Below are positions 20,027-28,226 of a DNA stretch of 64,000 nucleotides, piece after piece. How positions within the stretch are numbered: position 1 is the stretch's first letter; every line of letters starts with the position of its first letter. Source of the DNA: Corynebacterium sp. zg-331. Its GTDB lineage: Bacteria > Actinomycetota > Actinomycetes > Mycobacteriales > Mycobacteriaceae. The translations under genes and the position numbers were made by a program. The stretch covers positions 1 through 64,000 of the forward strand of contig NZ_JACMYD010000009.1 in NCBI RefSeq assembly GCF_014267345.1, in the 5' to 3' direction. The notes below the pieces were generated by a model. It did no database searches. It saw only the letters and a program-made list of their open reading frames with translations, and had not been told where the DNA came from.

Positions 20027-20467
20027 ATGGCCTCGCAGCCTTTTGAGCGTCCACAATCCCGGTACGGTGCCGCCCGGCCCGCCCGGGGTTCCGGCGGCAT
20101 CAGCGGGAAGATTATCGCCGTCCTCATGGTGGTGCTCCTGATCGCGCTCGTTATCGTGGTAGCGCGCTTCCTCGCCACGCGCGACGACGCCACCGTCAAG
20201 GCCTCCATGACCAACTTCGAGCGAGTGGACGAGGCCACCATGCACCTGGACATCGACGTCACGCGCAACCAACAAGATGTGCCCAGTTACTGTATTGTCA
20301 CCGCGATGAATTACGACAAGGCCGAGGTGGGCCGCCGCGAGGTGCTGATCCCCGCCGGCGGGCCGGAAACGCAACGCATGGCCGTGGAGATTCCCACGCG
20401 CGAGCCGGCCGTTTCCGGCAGCGTCTACGGTTGCTCCACCCAGATTCCCGCCTACATGGATCTGTAG
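20027..20467 (+). CDS. DUF4307 membrane protein
   Basis: A 146-residue bitopic protein. A Arg/Ser/Gly-rich N-terminus precedes one TM helix ('IIAVLMVVLLIALVIVVARFL') and an extracytoplasmic domain with 'DIDVTRNQQDVPSYCIV' and 'PAVSGSVYGCSTQIP' (two cysteines). DUF4307 lies between mca and greA in corynebacteria and mycobacteria. Function unknown. ATG at 20027 chosen over an upstream ATG at 20006. Confidence 0.85.
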   Translation: MASQPFERPQSRYGAARPARGSGGISGKIIAVLMVVLLIALVIVVARFLATRDDATVKASMTNFERVDEATMHLDIDVTRNQQDVPSYCIVTAMNYDKAEVGRREVLIPAGGPETQRMAVEIPTREPAVSGSVYGCSTQIPAYMDL

Positions 20468-20493
20468 AGATTTTTAGCGAAAGGACACAGCTC

Positions 20494-21018
20494 ATGGCAG
20501 AAGAGCAAAAGCAGTACATCACCCCGGAAACCAAGGCCAAGCTGGAATCCGAGCTCCAGGCCCTCATCGACCACCGCCCCGTGGTGGCCGCCGAGATCAA
20601 CGAGCGCCGCGAGGAGGGTGACCTCAAGGAGAACGCAGGATACGACGCCGCCCGCGAGATGCAGGACCAGGAGGAGGCCCGCATCAAGCAGATCTCCGAG
20701 ATCCTGGCGAACTCCACCACGGAGCGCTCCAGCATGGTCGAGGGCGTGGCCCACGTGGGTTCCGTGGTGCACGTGTACTACAACGGCGACGAGACCGACA
20801 AGGAGACCTTCCTCATCGGGACCCGCGCCGCCGCCTCCGATAACAAGGACCTGGAGACTTACTCCGAGCAGTCCCCCCTCGGCGCGGCGATCCTGGGCGC
20901 CCAGGAGGGCGAGACCCGCGAGTACACCGCGCCCAACGGCAATACGCTGACGGTCACCGTGGTTTCCGCCGCCCCGTACGACTCCGATAAGGCCGCTACC
21001 CCGCGCGCCGCCCACTAG
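20494..21018 (+). CDS. greA: Transcription elongation factor GreA
   Basis: A 174-residue factor that rescues backtracked RNA polymerase. The N-terminal coiled coil contains 'INERREEGDLKENAGYDAAREMQ', with the acidic tip residues (D and E of EGDLKENAGYD) that hold Mg in the polymerase channel. The C-terminal FKBP-like domain has 'SPLGAAILGAQEGE'. ATG at 20494 has AAAGGACA upstream. Confidence 0.97.
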   Translation: MAEEQKQYITPETKAKLESELQALIDHRPVVAAEINERREEGDLKENAGYDAAREMQDQEEARIKQISEILANSTTERSSMVEGVAHVGSVVHVYYNGDETDKETFLIGTRAAASDNKDLETYSEQSPLGAAILGAQEGETREYTAPNGNTLTVTVVSAAPYDSDKAATPRAAH

Positions 21019-21047
21019 AACGTTCCTTTCCCGAGAGGATCCCTGTC

Positions 21048-21512
21048 ATGACCCGTTCCCGTTCCACCGCTCTCACCGCCGTCCTGGCGGCCTCCGCCCT
21101 TGCCATCGCCGCGTGCAGCCCCCCGAACCAACAGGACTCCGAGGACAAGGTCGCCACCGCCACGAGCCTCAACGCCGCCCCGCGCCCTGCCGCCACGGAG
21201 CGGCCCGCCGCTACCGCCTCCACCAGCGTCTCCCCCTCGGCGGCGCGGGCCAACGCCACGCAGTTCATCGACTGCACCCGGACTCCCACCGTGGAGCCCA
21301 GCCAGGTGCAGCTTTCCTGCTTTGGCGCCCAGCAGATCACCGCGCTGGACTGGGAGTGGGGGGCGGACTCCGCCACCGGTCGAGGCACGCAGATCAACCC
21401 AAACGGCACCACCGAGGACGTCACCCTGGAGCTGACCGCGCCCGTATCCATGGACGGAGCCCAGGTGTTCTCTCAGATCAGCCTCAACGGCCAGCCCCTG
21501 GCGGCCTCCTAA
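21048..21512 (+). CDS. Secreted lipoprotein of unknown function
   Basis: A 154-residue lipoprotein. The signal peptide ends at lipobox IAAC (Cys at about 23), followed by an Ala/Thr/Ser/Pro-rich linker and a domain with two cysteines (FIDCTRTP and LSCFGAQ) that could pair. It follows greA by 29 bases and ends at a strong two-sided terminator. No family recognised. Confidence 0.8.
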   Translation: MTRSRSTALTAVLAASALAIAACSPPNQQDSEDKVATATSLNAAPRPAATERPAATASTSVSPSAARANATQFIDCTRTPTVEPSQVQLSCFGAQQITALDWEWGADSATGRGTQINPNGTTEDVTLELTAPVSMDGAQVFSQISLNGQPLAAS

Positions 21513-21525
21513 CCACCACATACAT

Positions 21526-21568
21526 GCCTAAGGCGCCGCCCCTCCTTACCTGGGGCGGCGCCTTAGGC
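21526..21568. terminator. Strong bidirectional terminator
   Basis: A perfect 17-bp stem (21526-21542 with 21552-21568) and a 9-base loop sit between two convergent genes. The stem includes CCTAAGGCGCCGCCCC. Its symmetry lets it serve both the greA-side lipoprotein gene and the Bax-inhibitor gene. Confidence 0.85.
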
Positions 21569-21591
21569 GATGCGGCCGGAACTACCCGAGC

Positions 21592-22386
21592 CTAATCGTT
21601 GCGCAGGTAGCTGAGCAGGCGCAGGATCTCGGTGTAGAGCCACACAAGGGTCACCGCCAGGCCCAGGGCCACGCCCCAGGCGTTCTTGGCCGGGGCACCG
21701 GCGCGGATGAGGCGATCGGCCTGATCGAAGTCCTGGAGGAAGGACAGCGCCGCCAGCACGATGCACACCAGGGAGAACACGACGGCCAGCGGGCCGCCAT
21801 CGCGCAGCGGGTTGAAGCCGAAGATCAGGGCGGTCAGCAGGTTCCCCAGGGCCAGCACCGCGATGCCCACGATCACGCCGGTGACGATGCGGTTAAACTT
21901 CGGCGTCACCTTCACCGCCCCGGTGCGATAGACCACCAGCATGCCGATGAACACGCCCACGGTGCCCAGGATCGCCTGGCCGATGATCGCCATGTCCGAG
22001 CTGGCGGAGCCCGTGGCCCCGGAGGTAAAGCCGGTGTTGGCGAAGGCGAAGGAGAACCCGCCCACGAACAGCCCCTCGAAGGCGGCGTAGATCAGGGTGA
22101 CGGCGGCGGAGCCGAAGCTCTTGCTGAAAGCGGAGACCAGCACGGTAATAAAACCGCCGAGGGCACCCACCCCCATGAGCAGAACCGCCAGGCTCGGGTT
22201 ACTCATGCCGATGGTGAAGTTCACCGCGCCCAGGGCGATGATAATGGCGAGCGTGATGCCGGTCTTGGAGACCACGTCATCGATGGTCATGGGACGCTCG
22301 GCGGTGGCCTGCTGATAGCCTCCCGCGCGCAGGTCGCGCTCGGTGGATTCGGTGAGATTGCTAAATACCGGGTTGCTGCTCCTCAT
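21592..22386 (-). CDS. Bax inhibitor-1/YccA-family membrane protein
   Basis: A 264-residue protein with seven hydrophobic helices after a hydrophilic N-terminal 45 residues. It contains 'GFITVLVSAFSKSFG', 'LIYAAFEGLFVGGFSFAF' and the C-terminal 'QDFDQADRLIRAGAPAKNAWG', typical of actinobacterial Bax inhibitor-1/YccA proteins. The carboxylates there act as the Ca/pH sensor in the family. Role in this organism unknown. Confidence 0.9.
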   Translation of the reverse strand: MRSSNPVFSNLTESTERDLRAGGYQQATAERPMTIDDVVSKTGITLAIIIALGAVNFTIGMSNPSLAVLLMGVGALGGFITVLVSAFSKSFGSAAVTLIYAAFEGLFVGGFSFAFANTGFTSGATGSASSDMAIIGQAILGTVGVFIGMLVVYRTGAVKVTPKFNRIVTGVIVGIAVLALGNLLTALIFGFNPLRDGGPLAVVFSLVCIVLAALSFLQDFDQADRLIRAGAPAKNAWGVALGLAVTLVWLYTEILRLLSYLRND

Positions 22387-22500
22387 AGCGGTTCCCCAGT
22401 CCTTTCCTTGGCTTGAAGCATGTCACTGAGTTAAACGCCACGCGCACCTTAAAAGTTCCCTACCCCCGTTTTGCCTGCTGAGGCAACCCAAACTAGCATG

Positions 22501-22540
22501 AGTTCAGCTTCTTGAACTTTCAATAAAGTTAGGCTGAACC
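22501..22540 (+). promoter_or_regulatory. Inverted repeats immediately upstream of mntH (candidate metal-regulator site)
   Basis: AGTTCAGC at 22501-22508 is matched by GCTGAACC at 22533-22540 in inverse orientation, and GTTCA/TGAAC (22502-22506, 22513-22517) form a tighter pair. The part GTTAGGCTGAACCTA resembles a DtxR-type box but with one extra base. The repeats reach the mntH start codon and leave no Shine-Dalgarno sequence, so repression could act on transcription or translation. Binding by MntR (28.2 kb) or DtxR is inferred. Confidence 0.35.
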
Positions 22541-22541
22541 T

Positions 22542-23786
22542 ATGATGACCGCACCCGTCAATATGCCCGCGCGGCACCAACCCCGGCTGACAAGCCTGCT
22601 CGGCCCCGCCTTCGTGGCCGCCATCGCCTACGTGGATCCCGGCAACGTCGCCGCCAACCTCTCCGCCGGTGCAGAATACGGCTACCTCCTGCTGTGGGTA
22701 CTCGTGCTCGCCAACCTCATGGCCGCCCTCGTGCAATACCTCTCCGCCAAGCTCGCCCTGGTCACCGGGCGCAGCCTCACCGCAGAACTCGCCCAGCGCC
22801 TCCCGCGCACCCCCCGCTGGCTCTACTGGGGGCAGGCCGAGATCATCGTGGCCGCCACCGACATCGCCGAGGTTATCGGCGGGGCCGTGGCCCTCCACCT
22901 CCTCTTCGGCACCCCACTCCTGCTCAGCGGCATCATCGTCTCCGCCGTCTCCCTGACCATGCTGATCCTCCAGGGCGGGCGCACCCAACGCAGCTTCGAG
23001 GCCGTGATCGTGGGCTTCCTCGTCGTTATCACCATCGGTTTCGTCTCCGGCCTCTTCGTCTCCGGCCTCGACCTCGGCGTCATGGCCCAGGGACTCGTCC
23101 CTCGCTTCCAGGGCACTCCCACCATCCTGCTGGCCGCCGGGATGCTCGGCGCCACCGTCATGCCGCACGCCATCTACCTGCACTCCGGGCTCGTGCGCGA
23201 TCACGGCTTTAGCCCCGAGGGTGAGCACGGCATGCGCCACCACCTGCGCGCCACCAAGATCGACGTGGGCCTGGCGCTCAGCGTCGCCGGCAGCGTGAAC
23301 ATCGCCATGCTCTGCCTGGCCGCCCAGGCGCTGCGCGGCGTCGAGGGCACCGACACCATCGAGGGCGCGCACCAGGCCGTCACCGAGCACCTGGGCACCG
23401 GCATCGGCATCATCTTCGCCATCGGCCTGCTCGCCTCCGGGCTGGCGTCTACCTCCGTGGGCTGCTACGCGGGCGACATGGTCATGCGCGACCTGCTCAA
23501 GTTCCGTGTTCCCCTGGTGCTACGCCGGTGCATCACCCTGATCCCCGCCCTCATCATCCTCGCCTCGGGCGCGGAGCCCACCTGGGCGCTCGTGCTCAGC
23601 CAAGTGGTCTTGAGCATCGGCATCCCCTTCGCCCTCATCCCCTTGGCCTGGCTCACCGCTCGCCCCGGCGTCATGGGGCGCTGGGCCAACCCCACTCTCT
23701 TAAACATCGCCTCCGCCATAGTGAGCGCCGCCATCGTGGCGCTCAACATCGCGCTCATCTGGCTCACGCTCACCGGACAGGCATAG
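22542..23786 (+). CDS. mntH: Nramp-family Mn2+/H+ symporter
   Basis: A 414-residue importer with 11 helices. The metal site is visible in TM1 (YVDPGNVAANLSAG) and TM6 (MPHAIYLHSG). 'ATDIAEVIGGAVALHLLFG' is also characteristic. It starts with two ATG codons at 22542 and has no recognisable Shine-Dalgarno, suggesting a leaderless mRNA or regulation at the start codon. An MntR-type regulator lies 4.4 kb away. Confidence 0.94.
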   Translation: MMTAPVNMPARHQPRLTSLLGPAFVAAIAYVDPGNVAANLSAGAEYGYLLLWVLVLANLMAALVQYLSAKLALVTGRSLTAELAQRLPRTPRWLYWGQAEIIVAATDIAEVIGGAVALHLLFGTPLLLSGIIVSAVSLTMLILQGGRTQRSFEAVIVGFLVVITIGFVSGLFVSGLDLGVMAQGLVPRFQGTPTILLAAGMLGATVMPHAIYLHSGLVRDHGFSPEGEHGMRHHLRATKIDVGLALSVAGSVNIAMLCLAAQALRGVEGTDTIEGAHQAVTEHLGTGIGIIFAIGLLASGLASTSVGCYAGDMVMRDLLKFRVPLVLRRCITLIPALIILASGAEPTWALVLSQVVLSIGIPFALIPLAWLTARPGVMGRWANPTLLNIASAIVSAAIVALNIALIWLTLTGQA

Positions 23787-23903
23787 ATTTTGCTTGTCGA
23801 CGCCGCGGTTTATTCTTGAAGCGGTCATCCGCTCGTACCGCGATGCGACAGCACCACTCGGTGAAGTGGTGGAGGTGTTCCTCCATCTACTCAGCAGTAT
23901 CAC

Positions 23904-24251
23904 TCATGCCGCGTCACCGAGAATCATCGTGAGGTAGTCACGGATGTTCATCACCTCGGGGCGGGTGAGTGCGGCATCGGCGTCAAGGCCGCCAGGACGG
24001 CTGATAATAATGGCCCCTTGCGGGGTGTACTGGGGGCGCTCATCGTCGCAGCGGTAGGCAGGGCAGTGTCGTAACCACTTTCCCCTTGACAGATCAATGT
24101 CATATATGGATACTGGGCTATGCACCTGGAATTGAACTAGGAGCCAGTATGAAGATCGCGAAACAATCTCTCTCTCAGCACTTTTCGCAGTATCCATAGC
24201 TCTTTCATCCGTAAGCATTTCAGAGGCAGCGGAAAACCCCTCGTCCATCAA
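23904..24251 (-). CDS. Unrecognised ORF, possibly a remnant
   Basis: A 115-codon frame lies in the otherwise gene-poor stretch 23787-24148. Its last 45 residues (PQGAIIISRPGGLDADAAL..., RPEVMNIRDYLTMIL) look protein-like. Its first third is antisense to the signal-peptide region of the broken secreted gene and is probably not real. No good ribosome-binding site seen. I can name no family; nothing else is visible between mntH and 24148. Confidence 0.25.
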   Translation of the reverse strand: MMDEGFSAASEMLTDERAMDTAKSAEREIVSRSSYWLLVQFQVHSPVSIYDIDLSRGKWLRHCPAYRCDDERPQYTPQGAIIISRPGGLDADAALTRPEVMNIRDYLTMILGDAA

Positions 24252-24781
24252 TCAGGTCTCCACCTACACCTTCTCGCCAGAATGAGGAACAAATCGCCAG
24301 TGAACTCGCAGCGGGATTTGAGTATTTTTACTCACATATCGTTTCTCAAGATGAGAATGGCGAATGGTATGTGAACGAGGAAGAAGCCGAATCCATCGCC
24401 CCCGAAGTTGAACCTTCTCGCCTCGAACCGATGGCAGAAATGTTCAACGAAGACGATCCCTTCACCCCGAGCAACAGTCCATTCCGAACCGCAGAGTGGG
24501 ACTGGGCCACCTACGCCGAGTGCGTCATCACCGGCATGTCCCCTGTCCCCCTCCCAGATCGAGCCAAAAGCATTGAAATCGGGAAGAAGTTAAAAGATCG
24601 ACACTTCCAGGAAGCAGCCGAGCTCATCGTTCGAACCTACGGCGAAATGGCTGCGGGTGGCACACTTGGAGAAGGCGTTGAAGGAGCAATTAAGGCACTA
24701 GGAGGCTCCAACCCCGCTGTTCTAGCTGGACGCCTAGCAGTGGCCGCAGGAGGTTGCGCCATTTGGAGTCACGGCGAATAA
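24149..24781 (+). pseudogene. Sec-secreted protein gene broken by two frameshifts (module 1)
   Basis: ATG at 24149, with AGGAG 8 bases upstream, opens MKIAKQSLS. The frame then stops at a TAG, but a neighbouring frame continues the signal peptide (SALFAVSIALSSVSISEAA). The shift maps to a TC dinucleotide tract (about 24167-24176). A second shift near 24280 returns to the original frame, which runs to 24781. The mature part is acidic, then ends in a Gly/Ala-rich region (MAAGGTLGEGVEGA..., VAAGGCAIW). A membrane-protein gene starts 2 bases downstream. The layout resembles the genes at 45087 and 46601. Confidence 0.65.
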
Positions 24782-24783
24782 AA

Positions 24784-25233
24784 ATGTTCGGCTACACCCC
24801 GAAATACATCGACAAGGAACTCAATTACATCCGGCACGGCCCCATAACCCGGACCAAGCAGCGAGCTTACATCATTGCTGTTTGGTCGGGGTGGGGCGGT
24901 GGGCATAATTATTTTCTCGGACAATATGCCCGGGGAATTACACGAAGTGCACTTATCCTACTTACCCTTGATGCCGGTTTTCGACTCCACGCAGTGTGGT
25001 TAACCCTCCTGTACATCGCCACAATTATAGCCTTGACGCTTCTGAGTATTTTCTTCATAGCCAAAAGCGATCCAGAAGCAAAACCCTACAATACTAAGAC
25101 TGGACCATTTTTCATTCCTGGTCGGCGTACTTCATCTGGAATTTACTCTGGGGATGGAACTACTGGAAGGTTCCCACCAAGGAGCGGTGCAAAGATTAAC
25201 GCTCGGGGGTTACCTCCCCCACACAGGGGGTAA
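24784..25233 (+). CDS. TM2-domain-like small membrane protein
   Basis: A 149-residue protein. 'AYIIAVWSGWGGGHNYFLGQYARGITRSAL' style packing (glycine-rich turn, then FYLG-like motif) suggests a TM2 domain, about residues 25-60, followed by a second TM pair and a hydrophilic tail. ATG at 24784 lies 2 bases after the secreted gene's stop, so the pair was probably co-expressed. The final 15 residues are unusual and may be altered. An immunity or anchoring role for the partner is speculative. Confidence 0.6.
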   Translation: MFGYTPKYIDKELNYIRHGPITRTKQRAYIIAVWSGWGGGHNYFLGQYARGITRSALILLTLDAGFRLHAVWLTLLYIATIIALTLLSIFFIAKSDPEAKPYNTKTGPFFIPGRRTSSGIYSGDGTTGRFPPRSGAKINARGLPPPHRG

Positions 25234-25236
25234 CCC

Positions 25237-25274
25237 CCGTCGCCCCCGGCGTAATGTCCGGCCGGGGGCGACGG
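25237..25274 (+). terminator. Strong terminator after the TM2-type gene
   Basis: A perfect 14-bp GC-rich stem (25237-25250 with 25261-25274, containing CGTCGCCCCCGGC) has a 10-base loop and is followed by TATTATTCTTTC. Confidence 0.8.
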
Positions 25275-25524
25275 TATTATTCTTTCATATTTAGTAGATC
25301 AATCACGTAAGGACTCCCTCACAACCTCTGAACAATACAAACCGCCCACCCGAAAGACGATCCTCGCCTGGCTTCCCTCACCTTCGGCGCGCCGGTGGCG
25401 GGACGCTTCGTATCCTCGGGACGTTGTTCCTCGGCGCGGCAATCATCCTGCCTGGTGGGTGATAGTGTTCTGAGAGAAGCAGGACAAAGCCGCCCGTAAG
25501 GATACCAAGGATCGTGTAAGCGAT

Positions 25525-25868
25525 GTGGGCGAACTCACCTTGGACGAGCGCGCACTGCTGGGTGATTCGCCTCCGGCGGAGACGAAGAATCAGCGGTGGC
25601 CGTTGATCGCGGGCATCTCCGTGCTGTTGTTGCTAACCAGTGGGGCACTGTCTCCTGCTTCGGAGTCCAGAAAAGACGATGATCCTCAGCTGGCCCCTTC
25701 TTCCACCTCGGAGACGGCTACCAGTACTGTCACCACTTCGCCGGAGTCCACCACGGCGAAGCCTACTGGCGGGCAAACCCCAGTGCCCCGGAGACTACAG
25801 AGACGAAAGAGCCTGAAGCCGTGGAGAAAGGCGAAGGCAGAAGGTGCTACGCTGCTGTAGTCGGATAA
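25525..25868 (+). pseudogene. Remnant of a membrane-anchored Ser/Thr-rich protein
   Basis: The frame from GTG 25525 encodes 'ELTLDERALLGDSPPAE', one TM helix (WPLIAGISVLLLLTSGALSP) and a Ser/Thr/Pro/Glu-rich stretch. Around 25785 coding character moves to another frame (APETTETKEPEAVEKGEG, stop TAA at 25866-25868). The coding frame is also open upstream to about 25472 without a start. It is therefore a gene fragment. The rest of 25275-25991 holds another decayed hydrophobic stretch near 25400 and nothing intact. Confidence 0.4.
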
Positions 25869-25991
25869 TCCTCGATTTCACTCACCGTTGGATCCGTGAT
25901 GGTTCAAGTGATTCCCTGGTGACAAAAAGATGGGGTTTCCAAGCGATGTGCTTGTGATGGACATGGCTGTTTCCCCTCTAGCCCCTGTTTA

Positions 25992-26068
25992 TGGTGCCCC
26001 CAGTCGGACTCGAACCGACACTGAGCAGATTTTAAGTCTGCTGCCTCTGCCAATTGGGCTATAGGGGC
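25992..26068 (-). tRNA. tRNA-Leu(UAA)
   Basis: A cloverleaf can be drawn with a 7-bp acceptor (GCCCCTA with TGGGGGC), D-arm, anticodon stem GCAGA/TCTGC with loop CTTAAAA (anticodon UAA), T-arm GTCGGTTCGAGTCCGAC and encoded CCA (25992-25994). The variable loop is only about 5 bases, whereas most bacterial tRNA-Leu species have a long variable arm. The identity rests on the anticodon. The 3' end faces the accessory patch at 24-26 kb. Confidence 0.93.
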
Positions 26069-26141
26069 CTTACCGTGCGCTCCTCAACCCTAGCTTCACA
26101 AGAAACAGGATCGCACGCCGCGCTTCGATAAATTATAGCGG

Positions 26142-27101
26142 CTAGGCGGGGGTGTCGTCACGCAGGCTGCCGATGATGCCGTCGAGGATGTCTTTTTCCG
26201 AGATGATGAAGCTCCTGACCTGGGTCTTTTCCCGGATCATCGCCATGATCTCCTCGACGATGATGGAGCCGGAGCCGATCACGTCGGCCCTGCCCTGGTG
26301 GATCACCGGGTTCATGGCCCGCTCGGCGGAGGCGGTGGCGGCGAGGTCACCGGTGAGCACCCGCAGAGCCTCGAAGTTCAGCTCCGAGCAGTGAATCATG
26401 GAGGGGTCGTAGCGCTCTAGCCCCTGGGCCAGCGCGGAGAGCGTGGTGAAGGTACCCGCGCAACCGACAAAGGTGGTGGCCTGGGAAAGGGGAACGAGGG
26501 CGGCGACCATGTCGAGGCGTTCCCGGATGTAGTCGCGGGCGACGTCGATCTCCGAGGCGGTAGGCGGGTCGCTGCGCAGGATGCGCTCGGTGAGCCGCAC
26601 GCAGCCCATCTGCACGGAGGTGGCCCCGGCCAGGTCGCCGTTGTGGGTTCCCACCACGAACTCGGTGGAACCGCCGCCCAGGTCGATCACGCAGAAGGGC
26701 CCCGCGTCGGCGGGCAGGTCCTGCACCGCGCCTCGGAAGGACAAAAAGGCCTCCTCCTCACCGGAGATCACCTCGGCCTGCGCACCCGGCTGGACGCGGC
26801 CCAGCAGCTCGGCGGTCATGGAGAAGAAGTCCTCACGGTTCTCCGCGTCCCGGGTGGCGGAGGTGGCCACCATGCGCACCCGCTCGACCTTCTCGAACTG
26901 CATGATCTCCGCGTAGCGTTCCAGCGTGGCGCGGGTGCGCGCCAGGGCCTCGTGATGCAGCTCCCCGGTGGCGTCCACCCCCTGGCCCAGGCGCACGATC
27001 TCCATGGTGCGGTGGATTTCCCGCGGGGCACCGTCCACGATCTCGCTGATGAGGAGGCGCAGGGAATTGGTTCCGCAGTCGATGGCTGCTAGTCGGGTCA
27101 T
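26142..27101 (-). CDS. ppx: Exopolyphosphatase / guanosine pentaphosphate phosphohydrolase (Ppx/GppA)
   Basis: A 319-residue short-form Ppx/GppA phosphatase of the ASKHA fold. ATP/phosphate loops are seen as IDCGTNSLRLLI (residue 6) and 'VIDLGGGSTEFVVG' (about 140). The short form lacks the C-terminal HD-like domains of E. coli Ppx; actinobacteria have two short paralogues, and this one (beside DUF501) corresponds to ppx2. It hydrolyses polyphosphate from the end. Last gene of the minus-strand run FtsB-like/DUF501/ppx. Confidence 0.92.
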   Translation of the reverse strand: MTRLAAIDCGTNSLRLLISEIVDGAPREIHRTMEIVRLGQGVDATGELHHEALARTRATLERYAEIMQFEKVERVRMVATSATRDAENREDFFSMTAELLGRVQPGAQAEVISGEEEAFLSFRGAVQDLPADAGPFCVIDLGGGSTEFVVGTHNGDLAGATSVQMGCVRLTERILRSDPPTASEIDVARDYIRERLDMVAALVPLSQATTFVGCAGTFTTLSALAQGLERYDPSMIHCSELNFEALRVLTGDLAATASAERAMNPVIHQGRADVIGSGSIIVEEIMAMIREKTQVRSFIISEKDILDGIIGSLRDDTPA

Positions 27102-27116
27102 AGGTTCTTCCGCCTT

Positions 27117-27662
27117 TTATGCTCGGGAGAAGTCGAACTGTTCCAGGTCGATGCCCAGATCCTGGACGGTGGGCCAGGCCTCGGGGATGGCCGTGCCGCG
27201 CAGGCGGGCATGCTCGGCGGCCATCGCCACCGCCTCGGTGCCCAGGCGCACCCGGCCCGGCCCCTCGGCCAGGGCGTAGGCGATGAGCACGTGGAGGCAC
27301 TTCACCCGGTCGGGCATACCGCCCCCGGAGAAGTCGGTTCCTAAGTCCTCGATGGCGTTGCGGGTGGCAAGGTAGTGCTCGTGGGCGGCGCGGTAGTCGG
27401 CGGCCAGGTCAGCGTCCTCGCCGAGGCGCCGGGTCATCCAGGTCATCACGTGGGCCACCTCAAGGCGGGAGGCCTCCGCGGTGAGCCGGGGATCGGTGAG
27501 GTAGTACAGGGTGGGAAAGGGGGTGCCGTCCTCCAGGCGGGGCGCGGTCTTGACCACGGCGGGGATCGCGTCCGGGGTGCGGTAGGCGATGTCGAGCACC
27601 CCCCTAGGGGTGCGACCTAGGTGCTGGGAGACGATGGCGAGGTCGGCGTCGCTGACTGTCAT
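27117..27662 (-). CDS. DUF501 domain protein
   Basis: A 181-residue protein covering the DUF501 pattern: 'QHLGRTPRGVLDIAYR', 'FPTLYYLTDPRLTAEASRLE' and the C-terminal 'GGMPDRVKCLHVLIAYALAEG'. DUF501 genes lie between ftsB/divIC-like genes and ppx in nearly all actinobacteria. The Cys/His in KCLH suggests a possible metal or catalytic site, but function is unknown. ATG at 27662. Confidence 0.9.
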   Translation of the reverse strand: MTVSDADLAIVSQHLGRTPRGVLDIAYRTPDAIPAVVKTAPRLEDGTPFPTLYYLTDPRLTAEASRLEVAHVMTWMTRRLGEDADLAADYRAAHEHYLATRNAIEDLGTDFSGGGMPDRVKCLHVLIAYALAEGPGRVRLGTEAVAMAAEHARLRGTAIPEAWPTVQDLGIDLEQFDFSRA

Positions 27663-27667
27663 GCCGA

Positions 27668-28219
27668 TCAGTTTAGGGGACGGCCGTCCTCGATGGGCAT
27701 GTGCGTGTCCACCTCGCCTGCCTCCAGCGGCTCGGGGTCGGGGGCGGCCGCGCCGGGAATCGCAATGGAGTCCCACAGCTCGCGCCACCATTCCTGGGGG
27801 CCGCGCTCCTCCTCGCCCTCGACGGGCTGCGTACCCGTGCTCATCGCGGGGTCGAGGATGCGAAAGGCCGTCTCCCCCTCCTCGATCACGCCCAGGCGCT
27901 TGCGGGCCTCCTCGCGCTGATAGGCCTCGGAATGATACCGCTCGACCTCGCCCAGGAGGCGGTCCTTTTCCGCCTGCTTCTGCGCGATCGCCTCGGTGGT
28001 CCGCGCGATGTCGGTGCGGCCCTGGAAGTAGTTGCGCAGCGGCACCGCCACGGCCGCCAGGATCAGGATGGCGACCAGCACGATCACGGCGCTTTCGGCG
28101 ATGCTCAGCCGAACCCGAGGCAGCCGGATGCGCCCGCGCGGGCCGGAGGGATCGGAGCTGCGGTGCGCTACCGGAACGCGCCCGCGCGGGCGCCTGAGTT
28201 TCCGGTTGATGGGTGCCAT
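27668..28219 (-). CDS. Septum formation initiator family protein (FtsB/DivIC-like)
   Basis: A 183-residue bitopic divisome protein. A basic cytoplasmic N-terminus (about 40 residues) precedes one TM helix ('AVIVLVAILILAAVAVPL') and an extracellular coiled coil (about 65-110: 'AQKQAEKDRLLGEVERYHSEAY') containing the DivIC-like AR.RLG.IEEGE motif, then a disordered acidic tail. It probably joins the FtsQ/FtsL divisome subcomplex. Five bases upstream of DUF501. In many relatives eno lies directly upstream; here mntR and a lipase intervene. Confidence 0.9.
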   Translation of the reverse strand: MAPINRKLRRPRGRVPVAHRSSDPSGPRGRIRLPRVRLSIAESAVIVLVAILILAAVAVPLRNYFQGRTDIARTTEAIAQKQAEKDRLLGEVERYHSEAYQREEARKRLGVIEEGETAFRILDPAMSTGTQPVEGEEERGPQEWWRELWDSIAIPGAAAPDPEPLEAGEVDTHMPIEDGRPLN

Positions 28220-28226
28220 AGGGTTT

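Noticed and set aside
22521..22541. Perfect DtxR box before mntH
   Set aside because: The match has one extra base between half-sites and several mismatches, so only a weak candidate site is recorded.
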